64,000 bases of DNA from Novispirillum itersonii (GCF_014205675.1 NZ_JACIIX010000011.1:62001-126000); one strand, 5' to 3'. Positions 8,454 to 18,248 are shown, counted from the first letter of the stretch. Translations and numbers: made by a program. The notes: generated from the letters alone by a model not told the origin.

Positions 8454-9227
8454 ATGAGCAACATTCGTCAGGAGCGTGTTACCTACGTTCACCACTGGAC
8501 TGACCGGCTGTTCACTTTCAAGACCACCCGTGACCCCGGCTTCCGGTTCATTAACGGCCAGTTCGCCATGATCGGCCTCCAGATCAACGGTAAGCCGCTG
8601 ATGCGCGCTTATTCCATGGCCAGCGCCAATTATGAAGAAAATCTTGAGTTCTTCAGCATCAAGGTGCCGGATGGTCCGCTGACCTCGCATCTTCAGAAGA
8701 TTCAGGTCGGCGATACCGTGCTGATCGGCACCAAGCCGGTGGGGACCCTGATTCAGGATAACCTGCTGCCGGGCAAGCGGCTGTACCTGCTGTCCACCGG
8801 CACCGGTCTGGCCCCGTTCATGAGCATCATCAAAGATCCCGATGTCTATGAACGCTATGAAAAGGTGATTCTGGTGCATGGCTGCCGCGAAGTCGCGGAA
8901 CTGGCCTATGCCGACTACATCACCCGCGACCTGCCGGAGAACGAATTCATCGGCGACATGGTCCGCGACAAGCTGATGTATTACACCACCGTCACCCGGG
9001 AAGACCATGTGCATCAGGGCCGGGTCACCGACCTGATCAAATCGGGCAAGCTGATGGAAGACCTCGGCCTGCCGCCGGTCAACGCCAGCGAAGACCGCTT
9101 CATGCTGTGCGGCAGCCCGGCGATGCTGACCGACATGGTCAAGATCCTTGAGGATCTCGGCCTTGAGGAAGGCAGCGGCAGCACCCCCGGTGACTACGTC
9201 ATCGAAAAAGCCTTCGTCGAGAAGTAA
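8454..9227 (+). CDS. fpr: Ferredoxin-NADP+ reductase
   Basis: A 257-residue FAD enzyme that moves electrons between NADPH and ferredoxin or flavodoxin. RAYSMASANYEENLEFF is the FAD-binding RxYS motif, STGTGLAPFMSII is the NADP pyrophosphate-binding motif, and MLCGSPAMLTDM is the NADP adenosine region. The C-terminus YVIEKAFVEK is typical of the bacterial subclass in proteobacteria, which lacks the plant-type terminal Tyr. The ATG at 8454 has no good ribosome site, which is odd for a highly conserved gene. A strong terminator follows, so it is probably monocistronic. No oxidative-stress regulator lies nearby. Confidence 0.95.
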   Translation: MSNIRQERVTYVHHWTDRLFTFKTTRDPGFRFINGQFAMIGLQINGKPLMRAYSMASANYEENLEFFSIKVPDGPLTSHLQKIQVGDTVLIGTKPVGTLIQDNLLPGKRLYLLSTGTGLAPFMSIIKDPDVYERYEKVILVHGCREVAELAYADYITRDLPENEFIGDMVRDKLMYYTTVTREDHVHQGRVTDLIKSGKLMEDLGLPPVNASEDRFMLCGSPAMLTDMVKILEDLGLEEGSGSTPGDYVIEKAFVEK

Positions 9228-9231
9228 GCTG

Positions 9232-9262
9232 AAAACCCCCTCCCCCGGCGGAGGGGGTTTTT
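9232..9262 (+). terminator. Intrinsic terminator of fpr
   Basis: A 12-bp stem AAAACCCCCTCC / GGAGGGGGTTTT with a 6-base loop runs straight into a T-run, starting 5 bases after the fpr stop. Confidence 0.9.
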
Positions 9263-9308
9263 GCATCCCCTGACGGCATCCCCCCAGTTCCCGGACACTC
9301 AGACACCG

Positions 9309-9344
9309 CATCACCGGGCCACATCACCGGGCCACATCACCGGG
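9309..9344. repeat. 13-bp tandem repeat, about 2.8 copies
   Basis: The unit CATCACCGGGCCA occurs at 9309-9321 and 9322-9334, with a partial third copy at 9335-9344. It lies between the fpr terminator and the GMC oxidoreductase gene. The third copy runs into a short CACCG/CGGTG stem followed by a T-run. Function unknown; it may be simple slippage. Confidence 0.7.
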
Positions 9345-9425
9345 GCGGTGTTTTTGTTTGTCTCTCCCGCACTTGCCCCATACTGTATACAAAAAGTGCG
9401 ATCTCGTATGGGAGGGATCAGATCA

Positions 9426-11054
9426 ATGACCGCCACGGTCTCCGCCGTTGATGACGGCCTCTATGATTTCATCGTCGTCGGTGCCGGCACCGCCGGCTGC
9501 GTGCTGGCCAACCGCCTCAGCGAAAACCCAGCGCACCGGGTGCTGCTGCTGGAAGCCGGATCGCGCGACACCTATCCGTGGATCCACATCCCGATCGGCT
9601 ACCTGTTCTGCATGAACAATCCGCGCACCGACTGGATGATGAAGACCGAGCCCGACCCCGGCCTGAACGGCCGCAGCCTGAATTACCCACGCGGCAAGGT
9701 GCTGGGCGGCTGTTCCTCCATCAACGGCATGATCTACATGCGCGGTCAGGCGCGGGACTATGACCAGTGGCGGCAGCTCGGCAATCTCGGCTGGGGGTGG
9801 GACGATGTCCTGCCCTACTTCCGCCGGTCGGAGGACCATTACGCCGGGGCCACCCCGCTGCACGGCAGCGGCGGCGAATGGCGGGTGGAGAAACAGCGCC
9901 TGTCGTGGGATATCCTTGATTCCTTCGTCCGCGCCGCCGAGGAACTGGGGATCCCCCCGACCGCCGACTTCAATTCCGGGACTAACGAAGGTGCCGGATA
10001 TTTTGAGGTCAACCAGCGGGGCGGTGTGCGCTGGAACACCAGCAAGGCGTTCCTGCGCCCGGCGGAAGCGCGGCCCAACCTGCGGGTCATCACCCGTGCC
10101 CTGACCACCGGCCTGACCCTTGACGGCAGCCGGGTCACCGGCGTGACCTACACCGTCAACGGCCAGCCCCGACAGGCCCGGGCCGGGGCCGAGGTGCTGC
10201 TGGCCGCCGGGGCGATCAACTCCCCCAAGCTGCTGGAACTGTCCGGCATCGGTCAGCCTGAGGTTCTGGCCCGCCATGGCATTGCCGTCCGCCATGCCCT
10301 GCCCGGCGTCGGGGAAAACCTTCAGGATCACCTTCAGATCCGCACCGTCTTCCGGATCGAGAACGGCAAAACCCTGAACGATCTGGCCAACAGCCTGTTC
10401 GGAAAAGCAAAAATCGGCCTGCAATATCTGCTGACCCGCAGCGGCCCGCTGTCGATGGCCCCCAGCCAGCTCGGTATCTTCACCCGCAGCGCCCCGGAGG
10501 TGGACACCCCGGATCTGGAGTACCACGTCCAGCCGCTGTCCACCAACAAACTGGGGGAACCGCTGCATCCGTTCCCGGCGGTCACTGCCTCCGTCTGCAA
10601 TCTGCGCCCGGACAGCCGTGGCCATGTCCACCTGACCTCCACCGATCCGGCACAGCAGCCGTCCATTTTTGCCAATTACCTGTCCGCCGCGTCCGACCGC
10701 CGGATCGCCGCCCAGTCGATCCGCCTGACCCGCCAGTTGATGGCAACGCAGGCGCTGGCCCGGTTCAACCCGCAGGAAATGCTGCCCGGGCCGCAGATTG
10801 CCAGTGATGAGGAACTGGCAACGGCGGCAGGGAACATTGCCACCACCATCTTCCATCCGGTCGGCACCTGCAAAATGGGCGATGACCCGATGGCCGTCAC
10901 CGATGCCCGGCTGCGGGTGCATGGCCTGAGCGGCCTGCGGGTGGTCGATGCCTCCATCATGCCGACCATTACCTCCGGCAACACCAATTCGCCGGTGATT
11001 ATGATCGCGGAGAAGGCAGCGGTCATGATTGCCGAGGACCTGCGGGCCCGATGA
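9426..11054 (+). CDS. GMC-family FAD oxidoreductase (choline/alcohol dehydrogenase-like)
   Basis: A 542-residue flavoprotein that oxidises an alcohol. The N-terminal dinucleotide fold is [19 protein letters not shown] with the acidic end LLLEAG. The GMC signature is [19 protein letters not shown]. The second signature is [16 protein letters not shown]. The catalytic pair is the His in HPVGTCKMG and the Asn in SGNTNSP near the C-terminus. It resembles the choline dehydrogenase/AlkJ group, but the substrate is not deducible: no betaine aldehyde dehydrogenase gene is near. ATG 9426 follows GGAGGG at 9411-9416; an in-frame ATG at 9408 is the alternative. Its stop overlaps the cobK start (ATGA). 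Confidence 0.93.
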   Translation: MTATVSAVDDGLYDFIVVGAGTAGCVLANRLSENPAHRVLLLEAGSRDTYPWIHIPIGYLFCMNNPRTDWMMKTEPDPGLNGRSLNYPRGKVLGGCSSINGMIYMRGQARDYDQWRQLGNLGWGWDDVLPYFRRSEDHYAGATPLHGSGGEWRVEKQRLSWDILDSFVRAAEELGIPPTADFNSGTNEGAGYFEVNQRGGVRWNTSKAFLRPAEARPNLRVITRALTTGLTLDGSRVTGVTYTVNGQPRQARAGAEVLLAAGAINSPKLLELSGIGQPEVLARHGIAVRHALPGVGENLQDHLQIRTVFRIENGKTLNDLANSLFGKAKIGLQYLLTRSGPLSMAPSQLGIFTRSAPEVDTPDLEYHVQPLSTNKLGEPLHPFPAVTASVCNLRPDSRGHVHLTSTDPAQQPSIFANYLSAASDRRIAAQSIRLTRQLMATQALARFNPQEMLPGPQIASDEELATAAGNIATTIFHPVGTCKMGDDPMAVTDARLRVHGLSGLRVVDASIMPTITSGNTNSPVIMIAEKAAVMIAEDLRAR

Positions 11055-11800
11055 CCCTTCCCTGCCGTACCGTGCTGATCCTTGGCGGCACCACCGAAGG
11101 CTATGCTCTGGCAGATGCCCTGACCACGCTGCCCGGCTGGCGGGGCATCAGCTCCCTCGCCGGGCGGACCCGGCAGCCCCGCCTGCCTGCGGGCGAAACC
11201 CGGATCGGCGGATTCGGCGGGCCGGACGGACTGGCAGCCTACCTGCGGGACAATGCCGTTGCGGCGGTGATCGACGCCACCCATCCGTTCGCCCGCCGTA
11301 TGGGCTGGAACGCCGCCGCCGCCTGCACCGCCGCCGGGGTGCCCCTGCTGCGGCTGGACCGTCCGGCATGGTCCGCCGGGCCGGGGGACCGCTGGCAGCA
11401 GGTGGAGGACTGGGAACAGGCGGTGACAGTCCTGCGCGATCAGAGGATCCGCCGCGCCTTTCTGGCCTTGGGCCGACAGGAGGCCGAGGCCTTTGTCCCG
11501 CTGACCACCTGCCACTTTGTGATCCGCGCCGTGGACCGGCCCGATCCGCTGCCCGCCTTTACCGCCGCCGAATGGATTCTGGCCCGGGGGCCGTTTACGG
11601 CCACAGAAGAGGAAGCCCTGTTCCAGGAACACCGGATTGAGGCCATCGTCTGCAAGAACAGCGGCGGCCCGATGGACGGAAAGCTGGAGGCCGCCCGCAG
11701 CCTGTCCCTGCCGGTTATTCTGCTCCGGCGGCCACCCCGTCCGCAGACAACCTGTGCGCCGACGGTGGCAGCGGCCCTGTCATGGCTGGCCGGGCTGTAA
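11051..11800 (+). CDS. cobK: Precorrin-6A reductase CobK
   Basis: A 249-residue NADPH-dependent reductase of the aerobic cobalamin pathway (precorrin-6A to dihydroprecorrin-6). [17 protein letters not shown] is the N-terminal nucleotide-binding motif. [20 protein letters not shown] and the C-terminal [17 protein letters not shown] are CobK/CbiJ hallmarks. The start overlaps the stop of the GMC oxidoreductase gene (ATGA), yet that partner has no known link to B12. No other cob gene is in the window, so this gene is detached from any main cob cluster. The last 86 bases overlap the convergent glycosyltransferase gene. Confidence 0.94.
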   Translation: MTLPCRTVLILGGTTEGYALADALTTLPGWRGISSLAGRTRQPRLPAGETRIGGFGGPDGLAAYLRDNAVAAVIDATHPFARRMGWNAAAACTAAGVPLLRLDRPAWSAGPGDRWQQVEDWEQAVTVLRDQRIRRAFLALGRQEAEAFVPLTTCHFVIRAVDRPDPLPAFTAAEWILARGPFTATEEEALFQEHRIEAIVCKNSGGPMDGKLEAARSLSLPVILLRRPPRPQTTCAPTVAAALSWLAGL

Positions 11801-12836
11801 CCGGCTGCTCCACCAGCGCCAGAAACTCCGCCGCCACCTCCGGCCAGCGCCGCACCGGCTGCTCGCAGGCCGCCCGGTGCAGGTGCGACCACAGCACGTT
11901 TTTCTCCAGCACCGCGATCAGGGCCTCGGCGAAGGCCGCAGCATTTCCCGCCGGGGTGACAAAACCGGTGACGCCGTTCTGCACCCGCTCCGGCAAGGCC
12001 CCGCGCGCCATCACCACCCCCGGCAGCCCCAATGCCTGCGTTTCAGCGGCAGGCAGGCAGAAGGCCTCCTCGACCGTCGCCGGGTAGCAGAACGCCCGCA
12101 GCCCGGCCAGCTCCCCGGCCAACGGCTTCTGGGGGACCGCCCCATGCAGGACCACCCCGGCCGTCTGCCCGGCCCGCGCCAGCAGCCCGGCGGTTTCCGG
12201 CAGATCGGCATCGCCCCGCCCCATGATCGCGCTGCCGGTGAACACATGCAGCTCCGCCCCCGGCAGACGTGGCAGCACCCGCTGTTCCCACAGATCCAGC
12301 AGATCCGCCAGCCCCCGCCGGGGATCGGACAGGAAGGCCGCCCGGGGCGGGGGCGGATCCTGCCGGTGCGACACAAACAGCGGAGCCACCCCGTGCGGGA
12401 TCACCCGGCGCAAACCCGGCACCCACACCGGACAGGCCGCCGCCTGTGCCTGAGACACGAACACCAGCAGGGGCCGCCGCCGCCACAGCCGCCACAGCAG
12501 GGGCAGAGACACCTGCGGTCCGGTCAGAGACCACAGAACCAGCCGCCCGACAGCGCCGCCCCAACGGGCGGCCAGATCCAGCGCCCGCCCTCCCCGGGCG
12601 ACGATGAACAGATCCACCGGCAGCGTTTTCCACAAGGGGACATCATGCAGGGGGATCCACCGCACCCCATTGCGCAGCAGGGGATGGCGGCACCGGGTCA
12701 GGCAGAGGACCTCATGCCCCGCTGCCGCAAACGCCTCCGCCAGACGGACCAGACACAGCTCCGCCCCCCGGAGCGGTCGTTCTCCGGCCAGAGTACTGTC
12801 AAACGGATCACCCTCATCGGCAATCACGATACGCAT
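11715..12836 (-). CDS. Glycosyltransferase, GT4-like
   Basis: A 373-residue GT-B fold protein. The N-terminal half begins [26 protein letters not shown] and has the acceptor-side pattern [19 protein letters not shown]. The C-terminal half has [10 protein letters not shown], a donor-binding region ([57 protein letters not shown]) with the E-x7-E type motif [10 protein letters not shown] of GT4 enzymes. It probably adds a sugar to a surface glycan, but donor and acceptor are unknown. It stands alone, convergent with cobK, with an 86-base overlap of coding regions at the 3' ends. No other polysaccharide genes are adjacent. Confidence 0.85.
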   Translation of the reverse strand: MRIVIADEGDPFDSTLAGERPLRGAELCLVRLAEAFAAAGHEVLCLTRCRHPLLRNGVRWIPLHDVPLWKTLPVDLFIVARGGRALDLAARWGGAVGRLVLWSLTGPQVSLPLLWRLWRRRPLLVFVSQAQAAACPVWVPGLRRVIPHGVAPLFVSHRQDPPPPRAAFLSDPRRGLADLLDLWEQRVLPRLPGAELHVFTGSAIMGRGDADLPETAGLLARAGQTAGVVLHGAVPQKPLAGELAGLRAFCYPATVEEAFCLPAAETQALGLPGVVMARGALPERVQNGVTGFVTPAGNAAAFAEALIAVLEKNVLWSHLHRAACEQPVRRWPEVAAEFLALVEQPVTARPAMTGPLPPSAHRLSADGVAAGAE

Positions 12837-12935
12837 GGCGACCTGAATCCCCGGACTGAGTCCGCCCCTGTCCCCCCGGACAGCGAAATCATCCGTTTAT
12901 TGTTCCGATGATTGACCGCTTTTGGCAATCCTTAT

Positions 12936-12977
12936 CCTTCGGCCGCCAAGCGTCCCGGATCCTTCGGCCGCCAAGCG
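12936..12977. repeat. Short direct repeat, 17 bp at 25-bp spacing
   Basis: CCTTCGGCCGCCAAGCG occurs at 12936-12952 and again at 12961-12977, in the 283-base gap between the divergent glycosyltransferase and PaaY-like genes. The rest of that gap shows no gene. It may be a duplicated regulatory half-site or simple slippage. Confidence 0.6.
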
Positions 12978-13119
12978 CCCCGCCACCCAGCCCCCCTGAT
13001 CCTGCGGCCACCCGGCGTTCCGGGCCTTGCACCGCGCCCGCCGCCGCCGCATTGTTTCTGCGGCCGCCATGGCCCAGAAACAGACCCCGGATCCCAACCG
13101 GCCCCGCAGGAGGAAAACC

Positions 13120-13722
13120 ATGCCGTTCTATGCCATTGACGGTGTCCGCCCGGTGGTGGACCCCACCGCCTACATCCACCCCACCGCCGTGCTGATCGGC
13201 GATGTCATCATCGGCCCCGGCGTCTACGTCGGCCCCGGGGCATCGCTGCGCGGCGATTTCGGGCGGCTGCGGCTGGAGGCCGGGGCCAACATTCAGGACA
13301 ACTGCACCATGCACGGCTTTCCCGGCACCGAGACACTGGTGGAGGTCGATGGCCACATCGGCCATGGTGCCGTTCTGCACGGCTGCATCATCCGCCGGGG
13401 CGCATTGGTCGGGATGAACAGCGTGGTGATGGACGGATCCGAGATCGGGCCGGAAAGCATCGTCGCCGCCATGTGTTTCGTCAAAGCCGGGATGAAAGTG
13501 CCGGAGCGGTCGCTGGTGGCCGGGATCCCCGGCAAAGTCATCCGCGCCGTCACCGACGAGGAATACGGCTGGAAGACCGCCGGGACCCGCGATTATCAGA
13601 CGCTGGCCCGCCGCAGCGCCGCCACCATGGTGGAATGTCAGCCGCTGACCGCACTGGACCCCGACCGTCCGCCCATGAATGGCGGCACCACAAAACCATT
13701 GTTTGAGGTTAAGAAGGATTGA
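13120..13722 (+). CDS. PaaY/CaiE-like hexapeptide-repeat protein (gamma-carbonic-anhydrase fold)
   Basis: A 200-residue left-handed beta-helix protein. Hexapeptide repeats run from residue ~10 to ~150 (HPTAVLIGDVIIGPGVYVGPGASLRGD; HIGHGAVLHGCIIRRGALVGMNSVVMDG). Metal-binding His of the gamma-carbonic anhydrase type are seen in CTMHGF, GHIGHGAVLHG. The C-terminal tail (TRDYQTLARRSAATMVECQPLT) matches PaaY, a thioesterase of phenylacetate catabolism, better than plain carbonic anhydrases. No other paa gene is present, so the cellular role is open. ATG 13120 has an excellent AGGAGGAAA upstream. The gene is followed by a GC hairpin without T-tract. Confidence 0.85.
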   Translation: MPFYAIDGVRPVVDPTAYIHPTAVLIGDVIIGPGVYVGPGASLRGDFGRLRLEAGANIQDNCTMHGFPGTETLVEVDGHIGHGAVLHGCIIRRGALVGMNSVVMDGSEIGPESIVAAMCFVKAGMKVPERSLVAGIPGKVIRAVTDEEYGWKTAGTRDYQTLARRSAATMVECQPLTALDPDRPPMNGGTTKPLFEVKKD

Positions 13723-13902
13723 CCCCATATAGAGGGGGCGGTGCCACAGCCGCCCCGCCTGCCCGGGCGCATTCAGCAGGCCAGATCCCTGTGTCTGCGC
13801 CCGGAAATACTCTGAGATGTCCCGTAACAGGGCATAATTCCTGATCTACCGGCCTGCCCGGGGACCGGACCATGCCCCAGCCTGCCGGAGAGTACCGCGT
13901 TC

Positions 13903-14484
13903 ATGCCGCAATGGGTTAAATTCGCCCTCGAAATGGGGCCGCTGCTGGTGTTTTTTGTTGCCAACTCCCGCTTTGGCATCGTCACCGGCACTGCTGTTTT
14001 CATGGTGGCAACAGCGGTGGCGCTGGCCGCCTCGTGGCTGCTGGCGCGGAAGATTCCGGTCCTGCCGCTGGTCTCCGGGGTGTTCGTTCTGGTGTTCGGC
14101 GGGCTGACGGTGTGGCTTCAGGATGATCTGTTCATCAAGCTGAAACCGACCATCGTCAACACCCTGTTCGGCCTGATCCTGCTGGGCGGGCTGGCCACCG
14201 GCCGCAATTTCCTGAAGATGGCGCTGGATACCGCTTTTCAGGTGACAGAAGAGGGCTGGCGGATTCTGGCGGTGCGCTGGGGCCTGTTCTTTCTGGCGCT
14301 GGCGGTCATCAATGAAGTGGTATGGCGCAGTGTTGCCACCGATGTGTGGGTCAACTTCAAGGTGTTCGGCATCATGCCGCTGACCGTGGTGTTCAGCCTG
14401 ACCCAGATCCCGGTGCTGCTGAAGCACCAGATCCAGCCAGAGGAAAACGGGCAGGAAGAGAGCATCGGCGACGGGCGGGCCTAA
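13903..14484 (+). CDS. yciB: YciB-family inner membrane septation protein
   Basis: A 193-residue multi-helix membrane protein. It begins with KFALEMGPLLVFFVANSRFG, the family signature, and has about five hydrophobic segments. RPTIVNTLFG-type (here KPTIVNTLFGLILLGG) and WGLFFLALAVINEVVWR plus WVNFKVFGIMPLTVVFSL are further YciB/IspZ motifs. Family members affect cell-envelope synthesis and division at the septum; the exact biochemical role is not established. ATG 13903 follows GGAG about 12 bases upstream. Downstream lies the convergent SMR-truA pair. Confidence 0.93.
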   Translation: MPQWVKFALEMGPLLVFFVANSRFGIVTGTAVFMVATAVALAASWLLARKIPVLPLVSGVFVLVFGGLTVWLQDDLFIKLKPTIVNTLFGLILLGGLATGRNFLKMALDTAFQVTEEGWRILAVRWGLFFLALAVINEVVWRSVATDVWVNFKVFGIMPLTVVFSLTQIPVLLKHQIQPEENGQEESIGDGRA

Positions 14485-14516
14485 CGCCCCCTCTCCGGCT
14501 TGCCGGGGGCAGCGGG

Positions 14517-14849
14517 TTACCCGTGGCTGGACCCGCCGACGGTCAGGCCGATCACCCCGGCAATCACCAGCCCGATACAGGCAATCTTGAACGGGGTCAG
14601 CTGTTCACCGAACAGCTGCCACCCGATCAGCGCAATCACCGTGGTGCCGATACCGGACCAGACCGTATAAGCCACCGATACATCAATCTTCTTCAGCGCC
14701 AGCGTCAGCATGGTGAAGCTGATGGCATAGAGGATAAACAGCGCCACGCTCGGCACCGGGCGGGTGAACCCCTCCGACAGCTTCATGCTGGTGGTGCCAG
14801 CCACTTCAAACACGATCGCAGCGGCGAGAAACAGCCAGGAAACGGTCAT
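14517..14849 (-). CDS. Small multidrug resistance (SMR) family transporter
   Basis: A 110-residue protein with four transmembrane helices. The essential membrane Glu is at residue 15 (AAAIVFEVAGTTSMKLSEGFT), matching Glu14 of EmrE. AYTVWSGIGTTVIALIGWQLFGE is the SMR signature in helices 3-4. Members work as dimers that exchange cationic compounds or guanidinium for protons. The substrate class (EmrE-type drug versus guanidinium-type) is not certain, though the AYTVWSGIGT wording is found in the EmrE/QacE type. Its ATG overlaps the stop of truA, so the two are co-translated. Confidence 0.92.
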   Translation of the reverse strand: MTVSWLFLAAAIVFEVAGTTSMKLSEGFTRPVPSVALFILYAISFTMLTLALKKIDVSVAYTVWSGIGTTVIALIGWQLFGEQLTPFKIACIGLVIAGVIGLTVGGSSHG

Positions 14850-15631
14850 GGGGCGGACTCCGCAGCCGGGGGCGTGGTCAGGGTTGCGGCATCTTCATAC
14901 CGCACCGCCCGGAAGTAAAGCCCGGTTGGCGGCGCTGTCGGACCGGCCTTGGCACGGTTCCGGGCCTCCAGCGCCCGGCGCACGTCGTCCCGGCTCCAGC
15001 GCCCGAGTCCGACCAGAGACAGCGTGCCGATGATATTGCGCACCTGATGGTGCAGAAACGACCGCGCCCGGACGAACATTTCCACATGCTCACCCTGCCG
15101 CGACACCACCAGCTCGTCGATGCTCTTGACCGGGCTGTTGGCCTGACATTCCGCCGCCCGGAAGCTGGTGAAATCATGCTGCCCGACCAGTTCCTGACCG
15201 GCGGCATGCATGGCATCGGCATCCAGCGGCTGCGGCACCCACCACACCTTTCCGGCTTCCAGCACCGCCGGGGCGCGGCGGTTGAGAATCCGGTACACGT
15301 AGGACCGTTCCACCGCAGAAAACCGGGCATGAAAGGTGTCATCCACCTCCTCGGCCTCGACCACCGCCACCGGGTGCGGGCGCAGATGGGCGTTCAGGGC
15401 TTCCCGCACCTTGCGGGCCGGATCAGCGCGGCGCAGGTCAATATGGGCCACCTGTCCGTAAGCATGCACCCCGGCATCGGTCCGCCCGGCGGCATGGGCG
15501 GTGACGGTTTCGCCGGTGTAGCGCAACGCCGCCTGTTCCAATGCCCCCTGCACCGACAGGCCATTGTCCTGCCGCTGCCAGCCGACAAACGGGCCGCCGT
15601 CATATTCAAGGGTCAGTTTATAGCGTGGCAT
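14846..15631 (-). CDS. truA: tRNA pseudouridine(38-40) synthase TruA
   Basis: A 261-residue enzyme that converts U38-U40 of the anticodon arm to pseudouridine. MPRYKLTLEYDGGPFVGWQ is the family start. The catalytic Asp is in AGRTDAGVHAYGQ. SFLHHQVRNIIGTL is the conserved C-terminal motif. ATG 15631 is chosen because it gives the standard N-terminus; the frame is open further upstream to 15820, but that extension shows no homology. It precedes and overlaps the SMR gene. In many relatives fmt and def lie next to truA; here a LysE exporter gene lies between them. Confidence 0.96.
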   Translation of the reverse strand: MPRYKLTLEYDGGPFVGWQRQDNGLSVQGALEQAALRYTGETVTAHAAGRTDAGVHAYGQVAHIDLRRADPARKVREALNAHLRPHPVAVVEAEEVDDTFHARFSAVERSYVYRILNRRAPAVLEAGKVWWVPQPLDADAMHAAGQELVGQHDFTSFRAAECQANSPVKSIDELVVSRQGEHVEMFVRARSFLHHQVRNIIGTLSLVGLGRWSRDDVRRALEARNRAKAGPTAPPTGLYFRAVRYEDAATLTTPPAAESAP

Positions 15632-15833
15632 CGCGGGGATTCTGCTGCTGAAAAGTGGTCCCCGTGTGTAGCGCCTGCCGCCCGCCCCCGCAACGGCGAT
15701 GCCTGCGGGGATCAGCGATTTTCCGCAGGATGGGTGAAAAAATCTAAGCGTCAACGCCATTGACGGGCCGATGGCCCCGGCTCGACACTGGGGCGGCGGT
15801 TCGTTCCGCAGACTCCCCATTCACGAGGTCATG

Positions 15834-16457
15834 ATGTCGCTGCAAACCTGGCTGCTGTATGTCACCACGGTGTTCTTTGTCTCCGGCACCCCCGGACCGA
15901 ACATGCTGCTGACGATGACCCACGGCATCCATTACGGGGTGCGCCGCACCACCATCACCTGTCTGGGGCTGGCCAGTGGCCTCAGCCTGATTATGGCCGG
16001 ATCGGCGGCGGGCCTCGGCGCGCTGCTGGCCGCGTCGGAAACCCTGTTCACCGTCGTCAAATATGCCGGGGCCGCCTATCTGGTCTATCTGGGCATCAAA
16101 GTGTGGCGGGCCACCCCGACCCCGGTCGCCGAAGCCGGAACCGCCGCCGGGCAGCAGTCGGCCTGGGCCCTGTACCGCAGCGGTTTTCTGGTGTCGATGA
16201 GCAACCCGAAAGCCTTCGTGTTCTTCACCGCCCTGTTCCCGCAGTTCATGGACGCCACCCAGCCGCAGACGGAACAGCTGGCGATCCTTGGTGCCACCTT
16301 CTTCGCCATCGAACTGTCGTGGAACTTCCTCTACGCCGCCGGAGGAGCCCGCATGGCCCGCTGGCTGAACACCGCACGCCGCCTGAAGATGGTCAATCAG
16401 GTGTCCGGCGGGGTGTTCGTCGGGGCCGGGCTGCTGCTGACCGGCGTCTCCCGCTGA
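15834..16457 (+). CDS. LysE/RhtB-family amino-acid exporter
   Basis: A 207-residue membrane protein with about six helices. The N-terminal WLLYVTTVFFVSGTPGPNMLLTMTHGIHYG holds the family G-x-PGP motif. The middle SMSNPKAFVFFTALFPQFMD is the second signature. Members export amino acids or related metabolites by proton antiport. ATG 15834 is preferred over 15831 because GAGG at 15825-15828 is better spaced to it. The gene is inserted between truA and fmt-def on the opposite strand and ends at a strong bidirectional terminator. The substrate is unknown. Confidence 0.92.
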   Translation: MSLQTWLLYVTTVFFVSGTPGPNMLLTMTHGIHYGVRRTTITCLGLASGLSLIMAGSAAGLGALLAASETLFTVVKYAGAAYLVYLGIKVWRATPTPVAEAGTAAGQQSAWALYRSGFLVSMSNPKAFVFFTALFPQFMDATQPQTEQLAILGATFFAIELSWNFLYAAGGARMARWLNTARRLKMVNQVSGGVFVGAGLLLTGVSR

Positions 16458-16498
16458 GCGCCTCACACCTCACGCAGACCGCACACACACACAAACAA

Positions 16499-16524
16499 AA
16501 AGGCCGGGGACATTCCCGGCCTTT
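16499..16524. terminator. Bidirectional intrinsic terminator between the LysE gene and fmt
   Basis: AAAGGCCGGG (16499-16508) pairs with CCCGGCCTTT (16515-16524) around a 6-base loop, with A-rich and T-rich flanks on both sides. It can end transcription of both convergent units. Confidence 0.88.
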
Positions 16525-16549
16525 CTGTATCAGGGATCTTTGGCGGGCC

Positions 16550-17470
16550 TTACGCCAGCGCTGTTCCCGCAGGCAGCGGAGTCCCGCGCAGGAAGTCCGC
16601 CGTCGGCAGCGCGCCCTTGCCTGCCCGTTGCAGGCTGAGCAGACGGACACAGGCCCCATCGCCACAGGCCACGGCCAGCAGATCATCGGCCACAATCCCC
16701 GCCGGGTGACCGCTACGGGGGGGCAGGGCCTCGGCCTGCAAAACTTTGATGCGCTGGCCATCAACCTCAAACCACGCCCCGGGAAACGGCGACAGACCGT
16801 TAATCTGCCGGGCAACGTCCACCGCCGGGCGCGACCAGTCGATCCGGGCTTCCGCCTTGTCGATCTTGGCGGCATAGGTGACACCCCCGTCCGGCTGCGG
16901 AGTCGCAGGCAGGGTTCCGGCATCCAGCCCGTCCAGCGCGGTCAGGATCAGGGTTGCCCCCTGCTGCGACAGCGCATCATGCAAATCACCGGTGGTCAGG
17001 GTCGGGGTGATCGCCATCGTCCCCTTCAGCAGCATCGGGCCGGTATCCAGCCCGGCTTCCATCTGCATGATGGTCACGCCGGTTTCAGTATCCCCGCTGA
17101 GGATCGCCCGGTGGATCGGGGCGGCCCCCCGCCAGCGTGGCAGCAGCGAGGCATGAATGTTGATGCAACCCAGACGCGGCGCATCCAGCACCGCCTGCGG
17201 CAGAATCAGCCCGTAGGCCGCCACCACGGCGATATCAGCGTTCAGCGCCGCGAAGTCGGCCTGCGCCTCCGGCGTGCGCAGGCTGACCGGATAGCGCACC
17301 GGAATGCCCAGCGCTTCCGCCGCCACCTGCACCGGGCTGGGGCGGTCTTTCTGGCCGCGCCCGGCCGGACGCGGCGGCTGGCAGTACACCGCCACCACCT
17401 GATGGCGGGCGGCGATCGCCGTCAGAGCGGGGACCGAGAACTCCGGGGTCCCCATAAAAATGACGCGCAT
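16550..17470 (-). CDS. fmt: Methionyl-tRNA formyltransferase
   Basis: A 306-residue enzyme that formylates initiator Met-tRNA with 10-formyl-THF. [16 protein letters not shown] is the family start. [23 protein letters not shown] contains the catalytic [12 protein letters not shown] motif. [21 protein letters not shown] follows, and a C-terminal OB-like tRNA-binding domain begins near residue 205. ATG 17470 shares its A with the stop codon of def, and the AGGAGG inside the def 3' end is the ribosome site. This is the usual def-fmt operon for protein initiation and N-terminal deformylation. Confidence 0.97.
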   Translation of the reverse strand: MRVIFMGTPEFSVPALTAIAARHQVVAVYCQPPRPAGRGQKDRPSPVQVAAEALGIPVRYPVSLRTPEAQADFAALNADIAVVAAYGLILPQAVLDAPRLGCINIHASLLPRWRGAAPIHRAILSGDTETGVTIMQMEAGLDTGPMLLKGTMAITPTLTTGDLHDALSQQGATLILTALDGLDAGTLPATPQPDGGVTYAAKIDKAEARIDWSRPAVDVARQINGLSPFPGAWFEVDGQRIKVLQAEALPPRSGHPAGIVADDLLAVACGDGACVRLLSLQRAGKGALPTADFLRGTPLPAGTALA

Positions 17471-18030
17471 CACGCCTCCTTCTGGCCGGTGCGGACCACC
17501 GGCACATATTCCCCCAGCAGATCCCCGGTCTTCTTGGCCTTGGTCAGGCGACGGACAATCATATTACGCTTCAGCGACGACAGATGATCAACAAACAGGG
17601 TCCCGTTCAGGTGGTCCATCTCGTGCTGGATCACCACCGCCAGCAGCCCGTCGGCCTCACGCTCGCGCAGCTCGTTGTTCTCATCCAGATAGCGGACACG
17701 GATCCGCGCCGGGCGCATCACCTCGGCGTATTCCTCCGGCAGGGACAGACAGCCTTCCTCGTAAGGGGCCAGATCATCCGACTCCCAGACAATCTCCGGG
17801 TTGGCCATGCGGATCGGGGCCGGATCCTCGCCACGGTCGGCGGCATCGACCACGATCACCCGCTTCAGCACCCCGACCTGCGGCGCGGCGAGGCCGACGC
17901 CGGGGGCGGCATACATCGTCTCCAGCATGTCATTCATCAGGGTGACGATGCTGGCATCAACCGTCCCGACCGGAGCCGCCTTGGTCTTCAGGCGCGGATC
18001 GGGAGCGACAATGATCGGAAGCAGGGCCAT
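17470..18030 (-). CDS. def: Peptide deformylase
   Basis: A 186-residue metalloenzyme that removes the N-formyl group from new proteins. All three motifs are intact: [10 protein letters not shown] (motif 1), [14 protein letters not shown] (motif 2, metal Cys) and [14 protein letters not shown] (motif 3, HExxH-type metal ligands and catalytic Glu). The C-terminal tail is basic. It is the first gene of the def-fmt operon. The 293 bases upstream (18031-18323) hold only hairpins that belong to the next gene's 3' end. Confidence 0.97.
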   Translation of the reverse strand: MALLPIIVAPDPRLKTKAAPVGTVDASIVTLMNDMLETMYAAPGVGLAAPQVGVLKRVIVVDAADRGEDPAPIRMANPEIVWESDDLAPYEEGCLSLPEEYAEVMRPARIRVRYLDENNELREREADGLLAVVIQHEMDHLNGTLFVDHLSSLKRNMIVRRLTKAKKTGDLLGEYVPVVRTGQKEA

Positions 18031-18149
18031 GGTCAGCCTTTGTGTTCGAAAAATCCGGAATGCGTCCGGCTGAGATAAGCCGCAATGCGGATGAAATCAA
18101 GAAATCCCGCCGCACTTCCCGCCCTCTCTGCCCCGGCAGGCAAAAAAGA

Positions 18150-18248
18150 GTGGCCCCATCCGGAGGAACAGGGCCACGTCAAGGCGTCTCGACCCGACAG
18201 GGGTCTTTCAGGCAACAGAAACGCCGGAGGGATGAACAGCCCCGGCGT
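18150..18248 (-). terminator. Two candidate terminators after the low-complexity gene
   Basis: On the minus strand, after the stop at 18324, come two hairpins. The first uses ACGCCGG/CCGGCGT (within 18222-18248), followed by TTTCTG. The second is GTGGCCC (18171-18177) with GGGCCAC (18150-18156), followed by a six-T run. The second is the better terminator. No gene is seen in the remaining part of 18031-18323. Confidence 0.6.

Noticed and set aside
9384-9391. TGTATACA upstream of the GMC oxidoreductase gene, similar to a GntR half-site
   Set aside because: The motif is too short and isolated to be called an operator, and it shares little with the palindrome at 7289-7326.
13733-13758. GGGGCGG/CCGCCCC stem after the PaaY-like gene
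   Set aside because: The stem is short and no T-run follows, so I do not call it a terminator.
14485-14516. GCCCCC/GGGGGC pairing between yciB and the SMR gene
   Set aside because: Only six base pairs with a 13-base loop and no T-run on either strand; too weak for a terminator call.
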